Part shown: positions 43,732 to 55,099 of the stretch, piece after piece | How positions within the stretch are numbered: position 1 is the first letter of the stretch | Layout of the letters: every line of letters begins with the position of its first letter | Source: Cylicocyclus nassatus | Taxonomy: Eukaryota > Nematoda > Chromadorea > Rhabditida > Strongylidae | DNA: 64,000 bases | NCBI GenBank assembly: GCA_958299035.1 | Contig: CATQJL010000316.1 | Location: 11,130,347-11,194,346 of the forward strand | Direction of reading: 5' to 3' | Program-made: the position numbers and the translations under genes | Notes under the pieces: model-generated | Seen by the model: only the letters and a program-made list of their open reading frames with translations | The model's database searches: none | What the model was told of the DNA's origin: nothing

Positions 43732-44590
43732 TATAGGAATTCTTGACTTAATCAATTTAAGGAGCATCTTATTTGGTAGAAAGACACTAATCTTTTTGTA
43801 CAATAGTTATTGCTACGTTTTTTCTAGTGTCACCAGGGACTTGTGAATTTTTCCAAAAATCAAAAGAACCCACATCAAGGTGGTGTTATACTTTTATCAT
43901 TAGTATTTTATTGAAACGCACTTTGTAATAGCAAAAACCTGGCTGCCTTTTACCTAGGTTTGCAACTGAAATCACTAGCTATTGCACTTGCACACTTATT
44001 GTCGAGCTGGTTTCAAAGTTCATTCGAACTATGTTCAAGAATCGTGACTTTTATCGGAATGACAATGGTTTCGCTCATTAAATTTGTCAGAAAGAGAAAT
44101 TTAACAATGGCATGTCGACAACTCTAGAAACAAAGGTTGCGGGAAAAAATTGCGGGAAAATGAAAGAAAATGAACTCGCACTTAAGTAATCCCGACCAAA
44201 ATCCAGGAATTGTTTACAATGAGAACTTACATGAATTTCTATTGAATGGGCGCAGTGCTGACTGAGCTCTCTTGAATACCTACGCAAGGACAATGCCAAA
44301 AATATTCCTTTTTTATCGTCTCTTCAAAAATCATGAATTTCAATAGAAATGAGCAAACAATCATTTACTTCAAAATGAATGTAAAAATTTCCGTCTAAAC
44401 AATTCAGCATTTATTACGACTTGTTTTCGGATTTTTGGTGATCTTGCTCAAATTCACTGAAGCGTGGAATCTTCTTCTTCCATTTTCTTCTTCGCCCTGG
44501 GTTCAATAAAAATCATCAAAACATCAAAGAGTCAATGGGATGTAGTTGATTACTTCTAACAAAGTGATACAGAAAGCGCTTACGGTTTGA
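43732..44590 (+). repeat. Gene C family copy, decayed
   Basis: Aligns with 12740-13110, 41910-42260 and 55415-55700. It keeps ATTTGTCAG and the frame start MACRQL at about 44108 but meets TAG straight after. On the minus strand GTTTCAATAAAAT gives a poly(A)-like signal. No intact gene. Confidence 0.5.
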
Positions 44591-44597
44591 AATAATA

Positions 44598-44987
44598 TTA
44601 GGGTGTCCCATGATCCTTTTTTCGGATTTTACATAAATTGTGGTCTCTCTGTTACTTCATTTATGCAACATGGGTTATCATACGGGTCACCCAGCATCCT
44701 CCTAAATCGAATTCTAAAAGAAGTTTGTCCAGCTTTTGATAATAATTAGAAATGATAATTAGCTTAAGGCAACGTGTCTTCGTTCCAAAATATCTTAGGA
44801 TCTTCAATTTAACAATATCCTAGGATCTTCAATTCAACAAACAAATACTCAATACATCAGACATCAGATATTTCTCATACAAATTCCGTATTCTATTTTT
44901 GCTTGAAAATGAAGGAAACATTGATTGGGGGGTACAATGACAAACTGTGCCCCTATTGGTCATGGGTGCCTCTCACGCACAAGCTTA
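44598..44987. other. Solitary mariner-like end and no gene
   Basis: TTAGGGTGTCCCATGATCC at about 44598 looks like a mariner/TACAGGGTGTCCC-type terminus but I found no partner. The rest of this stretch is AT-rich without supported features; TAGGATCTTCAATT is directly repeated near 44808 and 44830. Confidence 0.35.
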
Positions 44988-45245
44988 TCTTATATATAAA
45001 GATGAATGTCTATTCGTCCTTCTGTTTGTACGGTACATACGTTTCGAATGAAAAAAATTCATTTCTAAACCGATCCGGACTAAACTTTGCACCATGCACT
45101 TCGGGTGGGGCGGTGTCGTTGGCTACTTTTTGTTATCGATCAATATCGATTTTATCGGTTTTTTTGTCAAAGTTTGAGCTACGGAGCTGGGAGTTGGTTC
45201 AGGGAGGAAGGGGGGGGGGGAGAGGGGGAAGGTAAGTCAGCATGC
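44988..45245 (+). mobile_element. Truncated Helitron-like terminus
   Basis: TCTTATATATAAAGATGAAT, then a short TCTG-like stretch, the module ACCGATCCGGACTAAACTTT, TATCGATTTTATCGG and GAGCTACGGAGCTGGGAGTT match the start of the element at 29339 in order. It ends in a G-rich run and GTCAGCATGCTGATTAC; no repeat units or mirror half follow. Confidence 0.65.
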
Positions 45246-45632
45246 TGATTACTAATGTATTATTGATAGGGTTCTGACGTAGTCGGGTTATCAGCCATTC
45301 ACTGATAAAATTATGCATGTTATGAATACAATATCCCGAGAGGTGTATTCGTCGGGCAGGTTGGGCGGAAGTTCCACTACCGCATAGTTGATTTGCGCGA
45401 CTTATCCTTAGGCATTGTTAACGCGATCACAGTTTCGACGCCATCTTTTCATTAAATGTCCATAATTCACTTGGCGCTCAAACATACAGAAAGTAAAAGA
45501 ATTTGTGATGAAATCTGGGCGCGCTATGCATTTGTAGTCTGCCACTGTTTAGTGGATATTATAGCAGCTGGCAAACGCATAAAACGTTCCCGAGCAGGGC
45601 CCGGCACGAGTCGGTTTCTAGGGTTTCTGAGA

Positions 45633-45882
45633 ACGAAGTCTCCCCTGACTTTTGGAAGTTTTAGGAAGTCCCCTTTGATCTACCAGCTTAGGAGAAGATG
45701 AAAACAAGAAAGGTTTACTAGTCTGAAAGAAAGGACGTAAGATAAGAGTTTCTGAAAACGAAGTCTCCCCTGACTTTTGGAAGTTTTACGAAGTCCCCTT
45801 TGATCTACCAGCTTAGGAGAAGATGAAAACAAGAAAGGTTTACTAGTCTGAAAGAAAGGACGTAAGATAAGAGTGAAAATCC
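45633..45882 (+). repeat. Tandem duplication of a 125-bp unit
   Basis: AACGAAGTCTCCCCTGACTT at about 45632 recurs at 45757, and the whole 125-bp stretch through GGACGTAAGATAAGAG is repeated with only about two differences. Two complete copies, so this is recent. Confidence 0.95.
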
Positions 45883-46083
45883 AAATTGGAGCTGAATACT
45901 ACGCATGCACAAGACTTTGGCATTAGAGCGCGATATTTAACAAATTGAGAAAAAAATGAAGGCAAAAAACAAAGGCAAGGCAATGATATGAAAATGCTTT
46001 CATGCTCAGGGATAGATTTTTGATCGGGGAATCCGTCCATGCTAAAAAGATCGGAAATTTATGTGAAGTGACGAAAATATATG

Positions 46084-46106
46084 CTCCAGACGATCTCAGA
46101 TCGTCT
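46084..46106. repeat. Perfect 23-bp dyad
   Basis: CCAGACGATCT-C-AGATCGTCTGG, with a further half copy CCGTCTGGAGACGATC just after it. It could be an end of a worn element; nothing more is supported. Confidence 0.6.
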
Positions 46107-46223
46107 GGTGGCCGTCTGGAGACGATCTAATTTTGGAAAACGTATTACTTTTCATAAGTTTTCAAACCTTTCTACATAACTCTTTTGCAAATAATTTTCA
46201 ATGTATACAGTTCAAATTTGGTG

Positions 46224-46970
46224 TCATATGCTTCTGTGTGCGCTGTAAACAAGCAAGTTGTTTATTTGAGCCTTGCTTTCAAATCGCGCGCACTTTTCGC
46301 CGTACACGATAGAGCACGTCAATCGTGTGATAACCTGTCCGAAAAGCTTGTGTTCGACTAAATGGCGCTTATTGTTGGTGCTCAACCTCGACTCGTCAAA
46401 AACGATATCTCTTTTGCTTTTTGCTCCAAAAACGAAGTCCAGCCTGCTTCCAGACGATCTGTGCCGGGCCCTGTTCCCCTCAAATCTTAGAGCAGTATCC
46501 GGGTAAAAAGTCGATTTAGCCCAAAAACGGCAAAAAAGGGCTCTAAAGGAGGAGGGAAATCGAAAGCGGGGTCCTCCCCACTGTGAGTTTCGCAGTCTTA
46601 GCTTCTGGAGCGATATTTCCAATTCCTCTAGCGCCCTGACATCTCCACCGACCAGGTGCAAATGCACGACTTGAAATCGGGATTGAGAAGATCGCTCTGA
46701 AAGCTGGGAGCGTAAATTCACAGTGGGGAGGATCCTGCCCACCTGCTGTCCCTCCCGTGTTAGAGCCGCTTTTCGCCGTTTTCGCGCTCTCCAATGTGCA
46801 TATTCGGATTCAGCGTAGCGAATAGGCCCGGGTAACCAAAAAATCTCAAGAACGAGTTTTTGCCCGGATGTTGTCTTCAAGGGAAGACGAAGCGGCATGC
46901 AACTTGCATCATCACAATGCAGACCATGACATTGAGGTTTCTGATTTTTGCCGCAGAGTTGGAATTCCAA
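46224..46970 (-). other. Long open frame of 248 codons, origin unclear
   Basis: The minus-strand frame from 46970 to 46224 has no stop, unusual for this AT-rich DNA, but it crosses an inverted-repeat insert (46565-46740, GGTCCTCCCCACTGTGAG against TTCACAGTGGGGAGGATC) and a plus-strand frame overlaps it. A segment reading RDIVFDESRLSTNN faintly recalls the FSDES block of Tc1-type transposases, but no other catalytic block is visible. I treat it as a probable transposon relic rather than a gene. Confidence 0.3.
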
Positions 46971-47600
46971 AGAGATAAAAAACGAAGGAGAGGGAGCATG
47001 CTCTATGACCTCGCATCCATTCAGCGTGTTGGAAACCCCGAGTTTTGTTTAGCTGGGAGTAAACTATCTGTTGATAATGTTTTGAGAAGCCTTAAAATCA
47101 TATAGCCGGCATTTCAGCAAGCACCAATCAACCATTTTCTCTCTTGGGGCTGCATGAATCACTCTCCTAAACTGGCAAGGGAATGTGTCTAAATCAAGTC
47201 GGGCTTTTAAAAAGAGATTTACAAACTAGAAATCAGCTTAAAATGCTGATTTTGATTATGTTCTTTTTAACTTCACTTTGAATCAAGTCATGAGTTGTGG
47301 AATCTTGATTCGGACTGTTAGCGAGCCCGATCTCTCATCTGTTCGGGTTTCGACCTGAACAGGTACTTTCCCGAGCGGGCGGTAATTAAGCGTTCGGAAA
47401 AAGCTACATATTGCCCCTGATTTGCCCGAAGACTGCGTGGGGTTAATCAAGCAAACAAACATCTTTGCTTTGGACATTTACCTTATGTTTTGGAGCACTT
47501 AATTGTAGTCGAGTAGTCGTTGTTTGCTAACGTTTGTCGGAGCATGAGTGCAAACATCTTAAGAGCTTGACTTCCTTCCGTATGACAGTTTTGTAATGAA
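46971..47600. other. Segment with no supported gene
   Basis: Only short frames without motifs. No repeats linked to other parts of the window were noticed. Confidence 0.4.
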
Positions 47601-48130
47601 ATTTGTTTGTGCTGCTGGAAATGATATGGAACGTGGTACGGCACAGCTATGAGTGCTTCTTCGATCTCGCACTCTTATTGATATTTTGATGCAATCCCTT
47701 TGAATAAAGCAAAAATTTAATGGGAAATAAAGTGCACTTTTTTGTTCCTACGAATGTCAACAATCAATTTTCATCATTGTTTCAAATCTGATCGCTGATC
47801 CAAATGTACGAAAGGGCATAATACTCTATTAATGAAGCTAAAGAAGGTGCAAAACATCTTCAAACAAGAGGCCTCAGCGTTGAACCCCAAATGAGTATTT
47901 CTCAACAATTGTAATAATGAGGCTATGGTAACAATAACTGCGATTGCAAATTTCGCTAAGCTCGTTCCTCAAAGTGCTTTTGCACTCATTTAACACGGAC
48001 ATAATGGGTCGTTACGTAAAAAAACTTCATTTGTTTCACTGAAATGTGCACAAAATACGTAATAAAGCTAAAAAACATTTGCCAAAGGTTTTATTTTGAC
48101 ACATAAAACAGGACTTTTTGAACACCTGAT
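47600..48130 (+). repeat. Local duplication, first copy (second at 49165-49520 and 50332-50420)
   Basis: CTTCGATCTCGCACTCTTAT and the following TGATATT..GATGCA occur at about 47661 and 49183. GTGCAAAACAT near 47868 and 49387 and GTTACGTAAAAAAA near 48012 and 50355 keep the same order. A mariner-like element (49519-50332) splits the second copy. Confidence 0.6.
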
Positions 48131-48417
48131 TAATGTTAATTTGAACAGGAAGTGAACATCGTTGTTGATATCGAGAGCAAGTACATTTTTTGAATGCTCT
48201 TACCTTACGGAAAAAAATGCATAGTCTCTATGGGATTTGAGTATGGGTTGTGTTATTGAAAAGCACTAAACGCTAATTTTACATTTGTGAAAACTACTTC
48301 AAGGAAAGGGAAAGGGCTAAAATATTGAAAACGCACGAAATAAGATCATTCCCAACAGCTTTCCCACTCTTCTACTTGAGTCACAAAAACTGTGACAGGT
48401 TCTATCGCGCATTTGAT

Positions 48418-48567
48418 AGGAGGCCTTTTCATTTATGATTACATAGCCTCTTGAGAGGAATGAATGATAACAGCATCTGCTTAGCGTTCTGCAGATTAAG
48501 AAGACCGATTTGCTGTCATCATTCCATCCTCCTCAAGAGGCATATAATCATAAATAGGAAAGCCTCT
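48418..48567. repeat. 150-bp imperfect hairpin
   Basis: GGAGGCCTTTTCATTTATGA at the left pairs with TCATAAATAGGAAAGCCTC at the right, and inside CTCTTGAGAGGAATGAATGA pairs with TCATTCCATCCTCCTCAAGAG. Loop about 40 nt. A short foldback element. Confidence 0.7.
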
Positions 48568-49035
48568 TTGACTGATTGTAAGTATCTTTGCCTAGAATAA
48601 CTCGATCTTCTTTTCAGCCTTACATGCTTGAATCGAATATTGTTCAATGTCCTCAGTCAAAGGAGTCAGTTAACAAAAAAGTTTTTTTGGCCAAACTATC
48701 GATGTTGATTCATAAAAACTCCACGACTTTTGTTCAGAATCATAGTGAGAATAAATAATGTCAGCAGCGCTTTTTGAAACATAAAGTCCGTCTAATACGT
48801 GTGATTCATTTTACGTGTGATCACGTGATCATTACGTGTGATCAATTCGATGAATACAATTTTCCAGTGCAAAATCAAAATTTATGGCATATGTGAATCA
48901 TAGAACAGCGACCTTCAAAAAAATTCGATCAAAAAATGTGCACCATTCTATTGCCAAACACTAAAAGTAGTGCTACTTTTTCCATGTTTGTGACCGTAGC
49001 CGCAGCGTACTCTACGTTCTTATACAAACAGCCGT

Positions 49036-49140
49036 TCAGGGTGCCCCGAAAAGAAACCGATTATTTGGTCTCTTGACAACTCATAATTGTGCGTTGCTTT
49101 ATACTCTGTAAAGCAGAGCTGGCTTTAACTTAGATTTATT
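49036..49140. mobile_element. Partial TACAGGGTGTCCC-family arm
   Basis: CAGGGTGCCCCGAAAAGAAA and, downstream, GCAGAGCTGGCTTTAACTTA align with the left arm of the element at 51921. No right half is present. Confidence 0.5.
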
Positions 49141-49518
49141 TTATATTTTATTTTTTTAGATATATGACACAGCTATGACTGCTACTTCGATCTCGCACTC
49201 TTATTGATATTCTGATGCATTCGCTGTTCGCTGTGAAAAGCTAATGCTCATATGGATGTTGACTGTTTGATTTCCATCAAAAATTGTTTAAAATGATCAC
49301 TGTTGTAATGTTCTGACAGAAGGGCATCTGACAGAACTCAAGTAATGAAATTAAATCTGACCGCACTCAGGTAATGAAATTAATGAGTGCAAAACATAGA
49401 GATGGTCTCATTAATTGAATTCAAATTAAGATCTTCCTCAACAAGTGTGATAGGGCACTGGCAACGATGGCTGTGCAGACAAAATTTTGCTAGACTCGCG
49501 TATCGCGCACTCATTTCA

Positions 49519-50332
49519 TTAGGTTGAACACTAAGTTTTGCAACTTGTTTCATAACTTCACTCTCAATCAATATGGCGCACTCAAACTTTGGCATCATGT
49601 AGAATGCAATGTGAGCTACAAGAGAGCACAAATTGTCTGCATTTTGAACACGAAATAGAAAAGTTTCAGGCATTTTTCGAAAACTAGTGAAATTTGAGAA
49701 TTTTTGAGGTTTCAAGCTAAAATGAAGCCTTTAGCAGCCTAGACCATGCGCAGTAATCCGGATTCATCTACAAATTATTGGTGGAGGTTGACTCCTTTGG
49801 ACTAGTAAGAAAGAAACAAAATTCAGGGGCATGTCGAGATTTGGCGTCCTCACAAATTCGAACGAGCCGATGTACGCAAGAGCTGCTGGGGACGACCGTC
49901 AATGACTAAAGAGTCCGAAGCTCAAATTCCTCCGAGACTTCACATAGTAAGGTTATTTAACCTGCCGAACGCGAATATCATATTCATTCGTTGAATCAAC
50001 GCCATTTTCCTTGTTTAGGGTGAGACCCCATATCGTACACCTAAAGTAATCTTACAAAAAAAGCCCTTATCACGGAATTTCACTATCGTTTTCGTGATCA
50101 GCATGTCGGATAACACTCCTATGCCAAGTTTCAGCCAAATCCGTCGAACTTTGAATTTTCCCCCTTTATACCATACAACTACCGTAACCCTCACTGCGAC
50201 GTCAGAATTTGGTAGGACAGCAGCTGCGCTTGTAGCTTACGTAATAACCAACACAGTGGCAAAATTTGAGTGCACCATGTTGAGTGAGAGGGAAGTTATG
50301 AGACCAGTTGCAAAACTTAGTGTTCAACCTAA
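49519..50332. mobile_element. Mariner-like inverted-repeat element, 814 bp
   Basis: The ends TTAGGTTGAACACTAAGTTT and AAACTTAGTGTTCAACCTAA pair over about 130 bp (49519-49640 with 50205-50332). The mirrored peptides AKLSVQPN in a minus-strand frame (49380-49715) and a plus-strand frame (50094-50339) are arm by-products. Only the right flank shows TA. No transposase is recognisable. Confidence 0.65.
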
Positions 50333-50419
50333 TAAATAAACGTGTGCTGAGACCGTTACGTAAAAAAATCTTCAATTTCTTCATTCACATGTGCTCAAAA
50401 GTACACGTTAAGGTGAACA

Positions 50420-51900
50420 CGACTGTTCATTTGCGAAATCTTAAAATCTACTGGAAAAAATCTCATTTTAGTGCGCTTACACATTTTTGCTCTCCCTCAA
50501 CCCCCCCCCTCCAAGTAATTCTTATAACTCTCCGTGGCTGTGACGCTTTCCTGGGAAACTCGGAATGAGCGTTCAAGGCCTTTTAAGATGGATGAGGAAA
50601 GCTCAAAGAAACTATGTATCTTTTTTGTAAGCGTGAACAGTCGGAAATCACTTGCTTTTGGTTTTGATGAAGTAAATCACTCTTGGCCAATCCTAACTTG
50701 TTAAGGGTGTAGAAGGCTAATATATGCCTAAGTTCGGTTCCATAAAGTCTTCTAGTGAAAATTGTCGTCAAACATTAATTTTCTGTATAGATGTTTTACA
50801 GCTATAACTTTCTGCGAATAGAAGTAATCGACGACTTCAAAGTTACAGGTGCTAGGGCAAAGCAAGAGCTAGCAGAGCCCATCCACCAATTCCTTTTCGG
50901 CGCTCACGTCAAATGTAAAATTTTCATAACTCGTAAATAGGCATGCACACATGCGCTGAAGCGAGGTCAAAAAGTGGCTAATTTTTGTTTGGTCAAAAAA
51001 ATCTCTCGGAAACGCAGACCCTATAGGCTCTTTCATGTTGCAAAATAATCTACTAAATTTTCTCTATCTGTCCATTGTTAGATAACATTGCCTACCAATT
51101 TTCATAGGAGAGCATTGCCATGTCAAAAAAGACAAGTTTGAAGAAAAAAGTTTTTGAGTTTTTGCTTCGCCACGCGGGCTTATGTGGGGTGTAGCCTACC
51201 TCAACTCAAACTCGTAATCAAATCTTTTTATTTCAAAACGACAAAAGAAAAGCAACAAAATAAACATAAAACAAAATAACAGAAAACATGTAACTAGAAC
51301 TAGATAACAAATGAGAACTGATGCAAAAGTATAATAACGGAAATAAATAGTAAAGATATGTTTGCCAGTTGGACTTGCTACAATACTTGCTGTCCTCTTT
51401 CTGTTCAATGCTTGTTTTTTTAAACTTGTCTTTTATACCTGTTTTTATAATCGCTTGAAATTAGTAGATAAAGAATACAAAACAATTGTTCAAACTCCAA
51501 GTCAGCAAATATGATTCTACCATAGCACTTATATATCTTGATGATAGATGTTCTAAGAAGATACGAAAGAAGAATGCAAGAGACGATGCAGCTTCTTGCT
51601 GCGCTCGACATTCCTCGAAATTGTCTCAGTTATCATCTTCCGCGATGCTAAGAAACTGGCGTGCAAAGCATGCTTTTTAAAATAGGACCGGAGAACAAGG
51701 ATTCAACTCAGTAACTACTTGTTTATTGTAGAGCAATTCCTTGTTTGCGCGTCGTTTTACGACAGTGATTGGTATACGGCAAAAAATCAGTTTACATGAA
51801 TACACAAAGCTCTGCTTAGAGGGCTTACTGGATGTGCTAGTTACAAAATAAATTCTTTCCTTGCAGTCATGGTATACCGTAAAGTTACGGTAGCGTAAGA
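50420..51900. other. Segment with no supported gene
   Basis: AT-rich, with scattered frames of 60-80 codons lacking motifs and copies. A C-rich run lies near 50500. The word GGGCAAAGCAAGAGC at about 50853 belongs to a short motif seen near several elements. Confidence 0.45.
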
Positions 51901-51920
51901 TGAGGGCCACTTTGCACATA

Positions 51921-52598
51921 TACAGGGTGTCCCAAAAAAATGTTTAGAACGTTTGATCGTTAATATCTCTCTTCTCAAGAAGTCTTTTGCCTTGCTTCAG
52001 TACGTTTTGTAGAGCTGGCTTCAACTTAGATTTCCATTATAGAACGAATCACCCATCTCTCTTCATTACTGTAGGATTACGGTAGAAACTTGAAACATAC
52101 GGCGTCAATGTGGAAAAAGCTGCCGTTTCAAAATTTTTCAAAAAATTGTGAAAACTTGTGTAATAGGGTTTTTATAGACGCTGAGTTCAATACTCAACTA
52201 TTCACAAGATTACGAAGTTTTCTAAACGGTGTAATCGCACTTTTTAGGAACATTGAAAAAAAGGCCCCTACCTCTCACCTGGCATAACTCTTCAATGAAG
52301 CATCATAATAAGTTGGGAACTTTACAGTTATAATCAGCAATTCTAATTAGCCTGGTGCAAAAGTTTTCAGGCTGTTTTGTTTCCTTTCTGAGGCAAAATA
52401 TGGCCTTTCATGATTCAAAACCCTCTTTGAAGTTTCTACCGTAACCCTACAGTAATGAAGAGAGATGGGTGATTCGTTCTATAAGGAAATCTAAGTTGAA
52501 GCCAGCTCTACAAAACGGTACCTGAAGCAAGGCAAAAGACTTCTTGGGAAGAGAGATATTAACGATCATTCTAAACATTTTTTTGGAACACCCTGTAT
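51921..52598. mobile_element. TACAGGGTGTCCC-family TIR MITE, 678 bp
   Basis: The ends TACAGGGTGTCCCAAAAAAA and, inverted, TACAGGGTGTTCCAAAAAAA pair over about 180 bp, including GCTGGCTTCAACTTAGATTT and TACTGTAGGATTACGGTAGA. The interior of about 300 bp has no transposase. CAGGGTGTCCCAAAA ends are usual for mariner/IS630-type elements. Confidence 0.85.
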
Positions 52599-52696
52599 AT
52601 ATGTTCGATTTGCTCAGAGAACTGCCGGATGCGATGACTATAATCGAACGACTCATTGTGCAATGGAGGCGACGTGGTAGGTGTACGGTAGTCGCT

Positions 52697-52845
52697 CAGT
52701 TTCAACGGGGTGGGGAAACGAAGTTTGGGCCGCCTTCGCGGACGACTGGTCCTAGAACGACTCGCGCCACATTGCGAAAGTAACAGCTGCCCGCTGAGGT
52801 GGCTTGAACTGGCGGCTTTCGTTCCCCTACCCGTTTCAACGAACC
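52697..52845. repeat. Short GC-rich inverted repeat
   Basis: GTTTCAACGGGGTGGGGAAA near 52699 pairs with CCCCTACCCGTTTCAAC near 52825, with GGCCGCC/GGCGG words inside. About 148 bp in total. Overlapping ORFs of 79-97 codons cross it and are not supported as genes. Confidence 0.6.
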
Positions 52846-52963
52846 TTTCCAAAATTCTGTTCAAATGGGCTATTCAGTGCGCTGATTATGTACGATGACA
52901 TAGGCAGATAACGGTAGATATACCAAGGAGGTTCTTTTGTAGGATCTGTTTTTTTTTTTTCAG

Positions 52964-53113
52964 AAGATGCTCGTCGCCGAGCTAATTAAAATGGTATCTA
53001 TGGAAGAACTCGTCCATTCGAAAGCGAGATATGCCCGCGCAATGATGATGCTACGTGAATCAGGTGACGTCTCAATCACGCGTCCGTCACGCAACTCACA
53101 CGAATTCGCGTGA
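52964..53113 (+). CDS. Gene D family exon with an unusual palindromic tail
   Basis: A strong acceptor (a T run, then CAG at 52961-52963) is followed by 49 open codons: KMLVAELIKMVSMEELVHSK, ARYARAMMMLRESG, then ITRPSRNSHEFA and TGA. It matches the exon at 40650 up to ARYxxAxxM. The following DNA differs completely: here it consists of GTGA/TCAC words with GTGAATCA and TGATTCAC at its two ends, before matching again at CGTCTTTTTxTTT and GAGCGGTATTG. The donor may be GTGACG right after GAATCAG or one further down. Confidence 0.45.
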   Translation, partial: KMLVAELIKMVSMEELVHSKARYARAMMMLRESGDVSITRPSRNSHEFA

Positions 53114-53437
53114 GTTTGATTCACGTCTTTTTATTTACACAAAATACGAGCGGTATTGTTTGTGCCAGTTGTGGCAATATTATAATTTGGTATGTGCGAA
53201 TGATGTAAGAGCTCTCATTCTGGTGTTATCGCTTTAACTAACGTCTAATGTTAACGCGCATTTTTTTCTCTATCTTGCTAAGAGGCGTCTATGCAGTGTG
53301 TTATGAGTAGATTCGCCAGTGATTGTGAGTACCAACCTATTGTATTGCTTGATCTTTGTGCGATAAACCAAAAAAACCAATGCATAGCAGCTGCTCTTTG
53401 TATAAAGCCTTTGTTATAGCATCTGCACTTTTTTCAG

Positions 53438-53632
53438 ACTGCATCATATTTCGAATGGCCAGAAAATCGTCTAAACTGGAGAGATTTGGGGGGTATCGCC
53501 TTTCAGAAATGTGAAGAGAGACATGATGATAATCCTGCATTTTCGTTGAAAAAGTTGGAAATGCAATTCCAAAGCATTGAACAGCACATACATAAAAGAA
53601 GGCTCACACAATGTACATCGGAGTCTTCGTAA
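53438..53632 (+). CDS. Gene D exon, 64 codons
   Basis: A CACTTTTTTCAG acceptor leads into TASYFEWPENRLNWRDLGGI, AFQKCEERHDDNPAF, SLKKLEMQFQSIEQH and a stop after IHKRRLTQCTSESS. Two Cys, many charged residues. The same strand carries the exon at 52964 about 330 bp upstream, so both may belong to one gene. In a second frame, 53548-53691 is also open (KSWKCNSKALNSTYIKEG onward) and matches the paralogue at 41351-41581. Family not recognised. Confidence 0.45.
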   Translation, partial: TASYFEWPENRLNWRDLGGIAFQKCEERHDDNPAFSLKKLEMQFQSIEQHIHKRRLTQCTSESS

Positions 53633-53755
53633 TAGCCAATTAGAAAATTTAAACCAATGTAAGGACATTTTTAAACTATTATAAATCGGTCAAGAATCAC
53701 CTTATTTAATAGAAAAAACTAATCTTCTTTTGGAATGCAAGGTGAATTTGTTGTA

Positions 53756-55025
53756 TTAGGTCGTTCGGAAAGTTTTTTTTCTGCGCCTTTGTTGTTGGTG
53801 CCATATTTTGAGAGGGTGCCAGAGGGCTGATAGGGGTTGCTATATATGCATCTTTAGGGGAATTCTCCTAGTTTTTGATCCCGCTGAGGTTGCAGAAAGC
53901 GCTTTGTAGGGAAGTTTACGCGGCTCTAAACTCGACATATGAAAACGCGATTTTTGGACATTTGCATACTCTAAGCTCAAGCTTGAAGGTAAGATAGTTG
54001 AGGAAACCATCATTGTGCGCAGTGCATTTGCCAAAACCACGTCTTTCTTGAGGTAGGTTCGAGTTTACTTTGAAAAGTTCAGATCTAGAGAAGTGAAAGC
54101 TAATATTTTGCAGTGTCCTGGAAGGTACCCCTGCCATATAAGCAAGCATCTCAGAGGGTCCTTTATTGCAAATCGTAAATATAGCTGCTTATAATTATCT
54201 GCAGGCCTTGAAGTATCATATAGTCAGTCCCATCAGAAGCCACCTTCACCAAAGCTGCGAAACCAAAAATTTTTGACATGTACCCTACAAAATGTCGCAC
54301 TCGCAGGTTAGGGCGCGTTGGCTCTGCTTTCGTTGCTCATAATTTGATGAAACAATCCTTTCTTGGCCTGGGTCATTAACTACAGCAAATATTGGCGAAG
54401 TGCGGCTGCAAGAAGCGACATTATGGTAAATCATTAGGAATAAGCATTGAAAGCATGGCCAAAACAATAGTCACTCCAAAGGTTGATGTACTCAAATTAA
54501 TAATCCTGCTGGTCTTGTACGCTATAAATTTGCTAAGGTGCGGTAACTGTAAGAGCAACGTACTGTAAGAGCAGAGTAATGTGTTATCGCTCTGGAGACT
54601 TGTCAAAATTCCAAAACTGAGCGTACTTGCACGTTTAATCTATGAAAGGTCCCATAGACACCCATGACTCCGTCAAACCGCATGTAAGAAAAATGGCTCT
54701 CAAAAGGGGTTGACTATGCACCGAAGTTCTTGTTCATTTTCCAAACTTTTTAGACCTTCCTTTACCAAGTTTTCTAATTCCTTGGTGCCTATTAAAAAAT
54801 AATAGGACCTAATAAAGATTAGCTAGTCAAAAACGCCTTTTTAGGCTTTATTGATTCCTCCGAGATTATTTCGCAAGAAAAAAATACAAGAGGACCATAT
54901 GGGTGTTACCGGAAATCTGCTGAACACAATGCAATTTATTTGGTGGAAAAAGGTTGAATCTGGAAAAAATTGTGTTTGTTTGAATCTGAAGGTGCGAAAA
55001 CGGAAAAACTTTCAAAATGACCTAA
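53756..55025. mobile_element. Mariner-type element, 1270 bp, second copy
   Basis: The ends TTAGGTCGTTCGGAAAGTTT and, inverted, TTAGGTCATTTTGAAAGTTT are flanked by TA (53754-53755, 55026-55027). It is collinear with 38289-39575 throughout. The minus-strand frame 53916-54149 (RTLQNISFHFSRSEL) matches 38462-38704. No transposase motif is visible. It interrupts gene C/D family DNA between 53755 and 55028. Confidence 0.75.
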
Positions 55026-55099
55026 TAGCAAGCATTTCAGACTTCAACTCCGCAGCTCCACATGAGACCTTCAAGGGCTGAAGATCAAAACTGACTGCT

